This document shows, piece after piece, positions 17,118 through 23,309 of a stretch of DNA of 25,991 bases. The stretch lies in the NCBI GenBank assembly GCA_003165595.1, contig PLWQ01000037.1, positions 1 through 25,991 on the forward strand, written 5' to 3'. This DNA comes from Fibrobacterota bacterium. GTDB lineage: Bacteria; Fibrobacterota; Chitinivibrionia; Chitinivibrionales; FEN-1185. Under the pieces are notes generated by a model that was given only the letters and a program-made list of their open reading frames with translations, was not told where the DNA came from and searched no databases. The translations under genes and the position numbers were made by a program. Each line of letters begins with the position of its first letter. The first letter of the stretch is position 1.

Positions 17118-17888
17118 ATGGCCCCCAAAAAACCTCTCCATTCCTACGGTTGGAAGCCGGACCTTCCGGACTTTCGCGACATCAGATATTCCGGAGTGTA
17201 TGCAATACCTCCACAGCTGCCGCCAAGCGCCGACCTCCGGCCGCTGTGCCCGCCCGTGGAGAACCAGGGACAGCTCGGCAGCTGCACCGCGCACGCGCTC
17301 ACCGGCGCGCTGGAGACCCTGGAAAACAAGGACAAATTGCCGCTTGTCCAGATGAGCCGGCTCTTTGTGTACTACAACGAACGCGACATGGAACACACCG
17401 TAGCGCAGGACAGCGGCGCCAGGATCCGCGACGGCATCAAGACCCTGGTGAGCCGGGGCTGCTGCACCGAAAACCTGTGGCCCTATACAATCTCCAAGTT
17501 TACCGACAAACCGACCGCGGCGTGCTTTGAGGACGGGCTCGACCACCAGGTCACCTCGTACCAGCGCATAGACACCGTTGACCAGATGCGCGCATGCCTC
17601 GCCTCAGGATTCCCCTTTGTATTCGGGTTTACCGTGTACGAAAGCTTCGAATCCCGGGCAGTTGCACAAACCGGCATCGTAAACATGCCCGCACAAACCG
17701 AGCGCGTGCTGGGCGGCCATGCCGTGCTGGCAGTGGGGTATAACGACACGGCAAAGCGGTTTACCGTGCGCAATTCCTGGGGTGCGGACTGGGGAATGCA
17801 GGGGTATTTCACCATTCCATACGACTACCTCGCAAGCAGGGATTTGAGCGACGATTTCTGGACGGTGAGAAGAGGCGAGGAAATGTGA
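17118..17888 (+). CDS. papain-family (C1) cysteine peptidase
   Basis: The protein has 256 residues. All papain catalytic residues are present in order: Gln50 of NQGQLGSC (oxyanion hole), nucleophile Cys56, His201 in GGHAVLAVGY and Asn219 in VRNSWGADWG. There is no signal peptide and no long inhibitory propeptide; the N-terminus HSYGWKPDLPDFRD is typical of bacterial C1A members, whose substrates are mostly unknown. It might be cytoplasmic or an export substrate recognised in another way. The ribosome site is the strongest in the window (AAGGAGGTG at 17105-17113, 4 nt before the ATG), which suggests high translation. The gene stands alone between R2-rich gaps. Confidence 0.92.
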   Translation: MAPKKPLHSYGWKPDLPDFRDIRYSGVYAIPPQLPPSADLRPLCPPVENQGQLGSCTAHALTGALETLENKDKLPLVQMSRLFVYYNERDMEHTVAQDSGARIRDGIKTLVSRGCCTENLWPYTISKFTDKPTAACFEDGLDHQVTSYQRIDTVDQMRACLASGFPFVFGFTVYESFESRAVAQTGIVNMPAQTERVLGGHAVLAVGYNDTAKRFTVRNSWGADWGMQGYFTIPYDYLASRDLSDDFWTVRRGEEM

Positions 17889-17890
17889 GA

Positions 17891-17915
17891 GAAGACTCAC
17901 CACAGAGACACAGAG
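17891..17915. repeat. R1 half-palindrome (left arm)
   Basis: GAAGACT followed by the CACCACAGAGACACAGAG arm. No matching right arm follows; the exact 25-nt complement, including the flanking GAAGACT, lies 5.3 kb away at 23242-23266. Confidence 0.85.
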
Positions 17916-17978
17916 AAGAAAAAATTGAATGCAATTTTGGATTGCTGAGCGTGTGCCGCAATATCAAGATCATAGATT

Positions 17979-18138
17979 GGGCGTTGCCCCGCTCTGCGGG
18001 GCCGGTTATAACACGCCCTTCCTATTGGGCGTGTTGAATCTCTGGGCTCGGCCAAGGCCTCGGTGCCGCCAGCCCTATGGCCTGCGGCCCGGGTCTGGCG
18101 GCCCTGCGCTTTGGCGCACCCGCCGGTCCACCTAACGC
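17979..18138 (+). repeat. R2 structured repeat, copy D
   Basis: GGGCGTT (17979-17985) to CTAACGC (18132-18138), 160 nt. It has a first hairpin GCCCCGC-TCT-GCGGGGC, an extra hairpin ACACGCCC/GGGCGTGT found only in this copy, the GGCC hairpin, helix GCCGCCAG/CTGGCGGC and hairpin TGCGC-TTTG-GCGCA. The upstream flank (GGATTGCTGAGCGTGTGC, AATATCAAGAT) is shared with copy E, so D and E belong to a larger composite repeat. Confidence 0.88.
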
Positions 18139-18149
18139 AGGGCAGAGGG

Positions 18150-18362
18150 GCTAGTGCCTAGTTGTCAAGGTTAGCTATGCAAATGCGAATGTGTCAATTC
18201 GAGGCCAATGCCCGGTATCAGCGACACCTCGTGCGTGCCCATATAATCTTCGCTCAATATTTTCTCCCTCGCCCATAGGGAGAAGGGCGGGGTGAGGGTT
18301 TCCTACAATTCTTGCAGACAGCCCCACTTGGGGGTCACGCGGCTCAGCCATCCAAATGCGTT
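18150..18362 (+). repeat. R3 companion block, copy 1 (downstream of R2-D)
   Basis: This block is shared with 22885-23200, and its end with 21095-21205. It runs from TTGTCAAGGT through GCGACACCTCGTGCGTG, ATAATCTTCGCTCAATATTTT, a CTCCCTCGCCCATAGGGAG hairpin and GGGGTGAGGGTTTCCT to CAGCCCCACTTGGGGGTCA and CGCGGCTCAGCCA. The CTCCC...GGGGTGAGGG part resembles a very widespread bacterial REP-like motif (from memory). Confidence 0.82.
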
Positions 18363-18383
18363 TGATTTGTATCTTTCACCTTT

Positions 18384-18404
18384 TCAACTCTTCAACATCT
18401 CAAT
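18384..18404 (-). repeat. R5 octamer tract, three units
   Basis: TCAAC/TCAAT occurs at 18384, 18392 and 18400, an exact period of 8; on the - strand this reads GTTGA as in the other two tracts. It directly precedes the small gene at 18410. Confidence 0.65.
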
Positions 18405-18409
18405 TTTGA

Positions 18410-18625
18410 ATGATTGACACTCCCCAACATGTCCTTGATGCCGAACGGCGGCAGCGCGAGATTTTCCGCGCAATGACGCCCGGCAGGCGCTGGGAACAAT
18501 TCCTGTCACTGCGCGCTACGGCCTGGAAACTCAAACGGGCCGGCATACGGTCCTTGTATCCGGACCTTCCCGAGCCGGAGATTGAGAATATGGTGCGGGA
18601 ATACTTTCTTCGGGCAAAAACCTGA
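18410..18625 (+). CDS. small conserved-type protein of unknown function (71 aa)
   Basis: The protein has 71 residues and is rich in charged and aromatic residues: TPQHVLDAERRQREIFRAMT, then RRWEQFLSLRATAWKLKRAG and a C-terminal YPDLPEPEIENMVREYFLRA. The layout (helix with R-x-R, WKLKxAG, xxPDxxExEIxxxVRxxFL) matches, from memory, a family of short proteins often found next to nucleotidyltransferase-like genes as a possible toxin-antitoxin partner. No such partner is present here. No ribosome site is seen before the ATG at 18410 and an octamer tract lies directly upstream, so it may be a stranded half of a former pair. I cannot assign a function. Confidence 0.6.
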   Translation: MIDTPQHVLDAERRQREIFRAMTPGRRWEQFLSLRATAWKLKRAGIRSLYPDLPEPEIENMVREYFLRAKT

Positions 18626-18707
18626 CCGGGATTTTCGGGAATCAAGACGCCGGCCAGGATTCTCGGGATAAAGGCCCGATTACCAAAACCGTCCAACGCA
18701 ATCATAA

Positions 18708-18731
18708 TACCCTGTAAGGGTTGCATAAATC
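18708..18731 (+). repeat. R4 orphan hairpin directly before a start codon
   Basis: TACCCTGTAAGGGTTGCATAAATC ends right at the ATG at 18732 and forms an ACCCT/AGGGT hairpin. The 24 nt directly before the RAYT gene (25021-25044) differ at only two positions. It is the complement of the first hairpin of the R4 units. Confidence 0.8.
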
Positions 18732-20177
18732 ATGGCGCCGGCTCCCGCCTTTCGGGAAAAACATCGTACCTTTACGAAAGCGAGAATCGCCGGGTGGGAC
18801 GCCGTTGCCCGGTTGGGCGGCCGCCGGAGCGCGGGCGGATTTTACCACAAACGTCTCGCGCAGATCTATTCGCATCTCATCCCGCCCGGCATGCGCGTCC
18901 TGGAAATCGGCTGCGGAACAGGCGATCTTCTCGCGGCGGTTAGGCCGTCGCTGGGCGTCGGCATCGATTTTTCGCGGCCCGCAATCGCCCGTGCGGCCAA
19001 AAAACACCCGCGCCTTAAATTCGTTCTGGCCGATGCTCACGCGCTGCCCGTTGCCTTCACCTTCCACGCAATCATTCTTTCCGATCTTGTAAATGATCTA
19101 TGGGACGTCCAGGCAATGCTCACCGGCCTGGACAAATGCGTAGACGCGCGAACGCGCATCTTTCTCAACAGCTATTCGCGGCTGTGGGAAATCCCGCTTG
19201 CCGCGGCTTCGGCCGCCGGGCTCGCCGCAACGATGCTGCGCCAGAACTGGTTCACGGTGCAGGACGTTGCAAACCTTCTCGGCCTCGCCGACGTCGAGGT
19301 CCTGCGCGCGTGGCAGGAGGTGCTGTGTCCGCTCCGGCTGCCCCTTGTGGATATGCTGTGCAACAAGGTGCTTGTCAAGATCTTCCCGTTTTATGCGCTT
19401 GGCCTTACCAACATGATCGTGGCGCATCCGAGAAGGCAGGCAGGCACGGCCCCGCAAAATCCTTTGGTCTCGGTTATCGTGCCCGCGCGCAACGAGGCGG
19501 GAAACGTTGAGGCGATTTTTTCCCGCGTTCCCGACATGGGATCGGGCACGGAGCTGGTATTTGTGGAGGGCGGCTCCACCGACAACACCCGGGCGGCAAT
19601 CGAGGCAGCCATGGCGAAGTTCCCGAAGGTCCAATGCAGCCTGATAGCGCAGGTGGGCAAGGGCAAAGGCGACGCGGTGCGGCTGGGCCTGTCCCGCGCC
19701 CGCGGCGACGTTCTCATGATTCTCGACGCAGACCTTACCGTGCCGCCCGAAGACCTTCCCCGGTTCTACGATGCCCTTGTCGCGGGCAAAGGCGAATTTG
19801 TCAACGGCGTGCGCCTCGTGTATCCCATGGAGAAACAGGCCATGCAATTTCTCAACGGCGTTGCCAACAGGCTCCTGAGCATGCTCTTTTCGTGGCTGCT
19901 CGGCCAGCCCGTGCGCGATACCCTGTGCGGCACCAAGGCCTTCTGGAAACAGGACTATGCCGATATCGCCGCCAACCGTTCGTACTTCGGCGATTTTGAC
20001 CCGTTCGGCGATTACGACCTGCTGTTCGGCGCTGCAAAAAGGAACCTCAAGATCGTGGAAATTCCGGTCCGCTACCAGGAGCGCACCTATGGAAGAACCA
20101 ACATAAGCCGCTGGCGAAACGGGTTTATGCTGCTGAGAATGGTTCTGTTTGCAATGTGGAAGATCAAATTCGTGTAG
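18732..20177 (+). CDS. bifunctional class I methyltransferase / family 2 glycosyltransferase
   Basis: The protein has 481 residues with two enzymes in one chain. The N-terminal part (about 35-235) is a class I SAM methyltransferase: VLEIGCGTGDLL (56-67), GIDFS (77-81), VLADAHALP (98-106). The C-terminal part (about 244-481) is a GT-A glycosyltransferase of the DPM1/GtrB type: VSVIVPARNE (246-255), VEGGSTDNT, the VGKGKGDAVRLGL loop and DxD (LDADLTVPPE, Asp332 and Asp334), ending in a hydrophobic tail. A plausible role is making and methylating a lipid-linked sugar for a surface glycan; the order of reactions is not evident. There is no ribosome site; the R4 hairpin abuts the ATG. A second methyltransferase follows after an R1 palindrome. 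Confidence 0.88.
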   Translation: MAPAPAFREKHRTFTKARIAGWDAVARLGGRRSAGGFYHKRLAQIYSHLIPPGMRVLEIGCGTGDLLAAVRPSLGVGIDFSRPAIARAAKKHPRLKFVLADAHALPVAFTFHAIILSDLVNDLWDVQAMLTGLDKCVDARTRIFLNSYSRLWEIPLAAASAAGLAATMLRQNWFTVQDVANLLGLADVEVLRAWQEVLCPLRLPLVDMLCNKVLVKIFPFYALGLTNMIVAHPRRQAGTAPQNPLVSVIVPARNEAGNVEAIFSRVPDMGSGTELVFVEGGSTDNTRAAIEAAMAKFPKVQCSLIAQVGKGKGDAVRLGLSRARGDVLMILDADLTVPPEDLPRFYDALVAGKGEFVNGVRLVYPMEKQAMQFLNGVANRLLSMLFSWLLGQPVRDTLCGTKAFWKQDYADIAANRSYFGDFDPFGDYDLLFGAAKRNLKIVEIPVRYQERTYGRTNISRWRNGFMLLRMVLFAMWKIKFV

Positions 20178-20191
20178 ACAGCAATACTTGC

Positions 20192-20325
20192 CCACCACAG
20201 AGACACAGAGGACACAGAGAAGATTAATTGCTGGTTAAAAGTTAATGACAGCGGATTGCATTCTCTCCTTTCTTGTTTTTATAATCAAGTTGTATTCCTC
20301 TGTGCTCTCTGTGTCTCTGTGGTGA
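20192..20325. repeat. R1 palindromic repeat, complete copy 2
   Basis: The left arm CACCACAGAGACACAGAG (from 20193) and the right arm CTCTGTGTCTCTGTGGTG (ending 20324) are separated by a longer AT-rich loop than copy 1. It fills the gap between the fusion gene and the following methyltransferase; it has no T-tract. Confidence 0.9.
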
Positions 20326-20341
20326 ATATTTCTCCCCGTCT

Positions 20342-21082
20342 ATGAAGAACTCCCCCCAACCCCAAAACGAAATCGCCCACGGCCGCCTGCTCGCGCAGGG
20401 CGATCCGGAATCGACGTGGGGGTGGGGTTCGGCCGCAGGAAAAGTTCGTGCGCAGCGCAGGGCCCGTTTGATTGCAGAGGGCGCCGGGCTTGGCCGTGCA
20501 AAAAGAATCCTCGAAATCGGCTGCGGCACAGGCCTTTTCACGCAAATGTTCGCTGGTCTCTGCCCCGGCAAAATAACCGCAATAGACATCTCGCCGGAAT
20601 TGCTGGCCATTGCAAAGGGTCGCGGCCTGGCGGCGGAAAGGGTGCGGTTTGCAAATGTCTCCCTGGATGACCTTATTGACACTTCGGGATTTGATGCCGT
20701 GATCGGTTCCTCGATCCTTCATCACCTTCCGTTGGAAGCGTCGCTGCGAAAGATATACGATTTACTGTCGCCCGGCGGGCGCCTGTGCTTTGCCGAGCCC
20801 AATATGCTCAACCCCCAAATCGCTTTGCAAAAGAACATTCCCCTGCTCAAGAGGATGATGGGCGATTCGCCGGACGAGACCGCGTTCGTTCGGTGGCGCC
20901 TGGCAAAGGCGCTCAAGGGGGCCGGATTCACGAACACACTCATCCGGCCGTTCGACTGGCTGCACCCGGCGGTTCCCGATAAGCTTGTGGGCATTGTATC
21001 CGCGGCCGGACTGCTGCTTGAAGCCGTGCCTGCAATGCGGGAATTCGCCGGATCTTTGTGTGTGAATGCGGAAAGACCGTGA
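20342..21082 (+). CDS. class I SAM-dependent methyltransferase
   Basis: The protein has 246 residues. Motif I is ILEIGCGTGLFTQ (56-68), followed by ITAIDISPELLAIAK, the acidic loop and SSILHHLP, then LLSPGGRLCFAEPN. This is a Methyltransf_11/25-type enzyme acting on a small molecule, lipid or sugar; the C-terminal part (from about 150) resembles those of surface-sugar loci. Its motif I is nearly identical in pattern to that of the preceding fusion protein, so the two may modify related substrates. The start at 20342 lies right after an R1 copy and lacks a clear ribosome site. Confidence 0.85.
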   Translation: MKNSPQPQNEIAHGRLLAQGDPESTWGWGSAAGKVRAQRRARLIAEGAGLGRAKRILEIGCGTGLFTQMFAGLCPGKITAIDISPELLAIAKGRGLAAERVRFANVSLDDLIDTSGFDAVIGSSILHHLPLEASLRKIYDLLSPGGRLCFAEPNMLNPQIALQKNIPLLKRMMGDSPDETAFVRWRLAKALKGAGFTNTLIRPFDWLHPAVPDKLVGIVSAAGLLLEAVPAMREFAGSLCVNAERP

Positions 21083-21094
21083 TTCTCGCGTAAG

Positions 21095-21205
21095 TTTCCT
21101 GCGATTCTTGCAGATAGCCCCACTTGGGGGTCACGCGGCTCAGCCACCCAGCAGCATTTGACTCTTATTTGGATATTGATGCAGTCACCCCGCTCAGCCA
21201 ACCGG
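21095..21205 (+). repeat. R3 companion block, copy 2 (3' part only)
   Basis: TTTCCTGCGATTCTTGCAG, the CCCCACTTGGGG hairpin, TCACGCGGCTCAGCCA, then CAGCAGCATTT, GATATTGATGCAGT and a second GCTCAGCCA. It matches 23072-23180 almost base for base, and copy 1 over its first two thirds. No R2 element precedes this copy. Confidence 0.85.
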
Positions 21206-21218
21206 ACGGTTTACATTC

Positions 21219-22586
21219 ATGAATACAAAAATTGACAAACTAATCTCTCTCGGCGAGTCGGAGACGGTTGAATACAAGCTTGCCTTTGGGAAGGACGTTA
21301 TTGAAACGCTCTGCGGTTTTGCCAACCATCGGGGCGGCATCGTTCTGATTGGCGTGTCCAACGACGGCAAGATTGTCGGTGTATCCCTTGGCGCGGAATC
21401 GACGCAAAACTGGGTCAATGAAATCAAGCAGAATACCTCGCCATCAATCCTTCCGGATATCGAAATAGTCCGGTTGAAAAACAAGGCAGTCGTCGCACTG
21501 CATGTAAGCGAATTCCCGGTCAAGCCGGTTGCATATCGGGATCGATATTTTAAGCGGGTGGCCAACAGCAACCATCGTCTGTCTCTGACGGAAATTGCCA
21601 ATTTGCATTTGCAATCGCTCCAACTGTCCTGGGATTCCTATCCCGATCAAGAGGCAACAATTGACTCCCTGTCGGCATCCAAAATTGAGCTATTCCTGAA
21701 AAGGGTAAAAGAGGGTGGGCGATACCAGGTTACGGGACGCCGGCAAACGGTTCTGGAAAAATTTGGCTACCTCAAGAATGCACGTCCAACGCACGCCGCC
21801 ATACTATTGTTTGGAAAAGAACCACCGCCGCATAGTCTGCATATCGGTCGATTCAAGACGCCCTCTACGGTCATAGACGATCGGATGATCCGCGGCACGC
21901 TTTATGAAGTCGTTGAAGATGCCCTGAAATTCGTTTTGTCTCATGTGAAAGTCGCTTTTGAGATTACAACGGAGAAAGAACGTGCCGAGATTTATGAATA
22001 TCCTTTGCCTGCTCTGCGTGAGTTGATTCTGAATGCGGTTGTACATAGAGACTATACCAGTCCGGTTGACACTCAGATCAAGATATTCGACAAGGCCATC
22101 ACTTTTTTCAACCCCGGAAGGCTTTTTGGCGATTTGACTATTGACAAATTGAAAAGAGACGACTATCAGTCACGGGCGCGAAACAAGCTGATCGCCGAGG
22201 CATTTTATTTGACCCGGGATATCGAGAAATATGGAAGCGGATTTATTCGGATCCGCAAAGAAATCTCGTCGTATCCGACCATGACGATGTCGTGTATGGA
22301 AAGTGGCGATGGTTTTCTTGTCACGTTGGCCTATGAGCAACAGAAGGTTGCATCCACGCCCGCATCCCCTGAGGGAGTAAGTGAGGGAGTAAGTGAGGGA
22401 GTAAGTGAGGGAGTAAGCAGCCTGCTTCAATATATTCGCAACTCACCCGGGAAACGTATTCCTCAATATTCAAAAGAGCTCGGCGTTCCCGGAAAGACAA
22501 TAGAACGCTGGATTGCACTTCTCAAGCGAGAGAATAGGATAGAATACCGCGGTAGCAGCAGAACCGGGGGATATTTTCTGAAGTGA
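21219..22586 (+). CDS. AlbA_2/Schlafen-type ATP-binding transcriptional regulator
   Basis: The protein has 455 residues in three parts. The first is an N-terminal AlbA_2 (Schlafen-like) domain, about 8-125, with ESETVEYK and GFANHRGGIVLIGV. The second is a GHKL-type ATPase domain of the HATPase_c_4 kind, about 255-365, with PALRELILNAVVHRDY and IEKYGSGFIRI. The third is a C-terminal winged helix, about 402-455. A four-unit EGVS repeat (385-400) links the last two. Such proteins are usually called divergent AAA or ATP-binding regulators, often sit in mobile or defence-associated regions, and have few proven functions. Codon use is visibly more AT-rich than its neighbours and the gene lies between R3 copies, which suggests transfer. 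The start MNTKIDKLISLGESE is conserved in style; the ribosome site is weak. Confidence 0.87.
   Translation: MNTKIDKLISLGESETVEYKLAFGKDVIETLCGFANHRGGIVLIGVSNDGKIVGVSLGAESTQNWVNEIKQNTSPSILPDIEIVRLKNKAVVALHVSEFPVKPVAYRDRYFKRVANSNHRLSLTEIANLHLQSLQLSWDSYPDQEATIDSLSASKIELFLKRVKEGGRYQVTGRRQTVLEKFGYLKNARPTHAAILLFGKEPPPHSLHIGRFKTPSTVIDDRMIRGTLYEVVEDALKFVLSHVKVAFEITTEKERAEIYEYPLPALRELILNAVVHRDYTSPVDTQIKIFDKAITFFNPGRLFGDLTIDKLKRDDYQSRARNKLIAEAFYLTRDIEKYGSGFIRIRKEISSYPTMTMSCMESGDGFLVTLAYEQQKVASTPASPEGVSEGVSEGVSEGVSSLLQYIRNSPGKRIPQYSKELGVPGKTIERWIALLKRENRIEYRGSSRTGGYFLK
22371..22418 (+). repeat. in-frame 12-bp tandem repeat, four units
   Basis: GAGGGAGTAAGT repeats at 22371, 22383, 22395 and 22407 (the last unit ends in C). 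It encodes EGVS four times inside the AlbA_2-type gene. Three exact units plus one with a silent change indicate recent expansion. Confidence 0.95.
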
Positions 22587-22591
22587 AATGG

Positions 22592-22700
22592 TTTGCCAAG
22601 CGGGCGCAGCAATATCAAGATAATATTAAGGATTGCCGAGCGTGTGCGGGAATATCAAGATAATCAAGATAACACTATTGTGTGCTAAGCGGGTGCAGCG
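22592..22700 (+). repeat. degenerate tandem units upstream of R2-E
   Basis: Three related units start at 22592, 22632 and 22681, each of the form TTGC(C/T)(A/G)AGCG(G/T)G(C/T)GC; the first two continue with AATATCAAGATAAT. One such unit precedes R2-D at about 17939. They form the 5' part of the composite repeat. Confidence 0.7.
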
Positions 22701-22737
22701 TGGGTGTGCCCTTGCAATCAGGTCAAGGCAAAGATCA

Positions 22738-22870
22738 GGGCGCCCCGTTGCTGCGCAACGGCGGGCCTCCGTACGAGCTCGGCCAAGGCCTCGGTGCTGC
22801 CTGCCGCTAAGCCTGCCGGCGCGGTCAGGCAGCCCTGCGCTATAGCGCACTCTGCCGTCCACCCTGGCGC
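22738..22870 (+). repeat. R2 structured repeat, copy E
   Basis: GGGCGCC (22738-22744) to CTGGCGC (22864-22870), 133 nt. It has a first hairpin CCGTTGC-TGC-GCAACGG, the GGCC hairpin, helix GCTGCCTG/CAGGCAGC and hairpin TGCGC-TATA-GCGCA. The 3' flank can form GGCA/TGCC (22873-22890) before TTGTCAAGG. It is the most compact copy and the best model for the core fold. Confidence 0.9.
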
Positions 22871-22884
22871 TTGGCAGAAGATCG

Positions 22885-23200
22885 TTGCCACAATTGTCAA
22901 GGTCCGCTATGCAAGATCCGAATGCGTCAAACGCGCAAACTGGAATTCTTTCCTTTGCCTTCACAGCGACACCTCGTGCGTGTCTACATAATCTTCGCTC
23001 AATATTTTCTCCCTCGCCCATAGGGAGAGCCGGCGCGCCCAACGGAAAGGGCGCAATAGCCGGGGTGAGGGTTTCCTGCGATTCTCGCAGACAGCCCCAC
23101 TTGGGGGTCACGCGGCTCAGCCATCCAGCAGCATTTTACTTGTATTTAGATGTTGATGCAGTGATCCGGCTCAGCCACTCAAAAGCATTTGAATTGGAAT
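22885..23200 (+). repeat. R3 companion block, copy 3 (downstream of R2-E)
   Basis: It has the same order of motifs as 18150-18362, but with about 35 extra nt between the CTCCC...GGGAG hairpin and GGGGTGAGGG, including a GCGCCC/GGGCGC hairpin. At its end CGGCTCAGCCA is followed by a second GGCTCAGCCA, as in the copy at 21095. With the units upstream and R2-E it forms a composite repeat of about 600 bp filling the gap between the regulator and the flagellin-like gene. Confidence 0.85.
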
Positions 23201-23230
23201 TAGATATTGTCAACTTTCAACTTGTTACTC

Positions 23231-23266
23231 TTCTCTGTGTCCTCTGTGTCTCTGTGGTGAGTCTTC
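23231..23266. repeat. R1 half-palindrome (right arm)
   Basis: The right arm ends CTCTGTGGTGAGTCTTC. Positions 23242-23266 are the exact complement of 17891-17915. No left arm is adjacent. Confidence 0.85.
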
Positions 23267-23267
23267 A

Positions 23268-23306
23268 TGAACTCTTCAACTTCTCAACCTTTCAACTCTT
23301 CAACTC
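23268..23306 (-). repeat. R5 octamer tract just after the flagellin-like stop
   Basis: On the - strand GTTGA units occur with an exact period of 8 (TCAAC on + at 23276, 23284, 23292, 23300), starting a few bases after the TAA of the flagellin-like gene. It has the same orientation relative to its gene as the tract at the end of pyrE. Confidence 0.8.
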
Positions 23307-23309
23307 TCT

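Noticed and set aside
22626-23111. 161-codon - strand open frame over the R2-E/R3 composite
   Set aside because: Repeat-derived; the same peptide start recurs at the copy at 21095-21205, showing that it comes from R3 and is not a gene.
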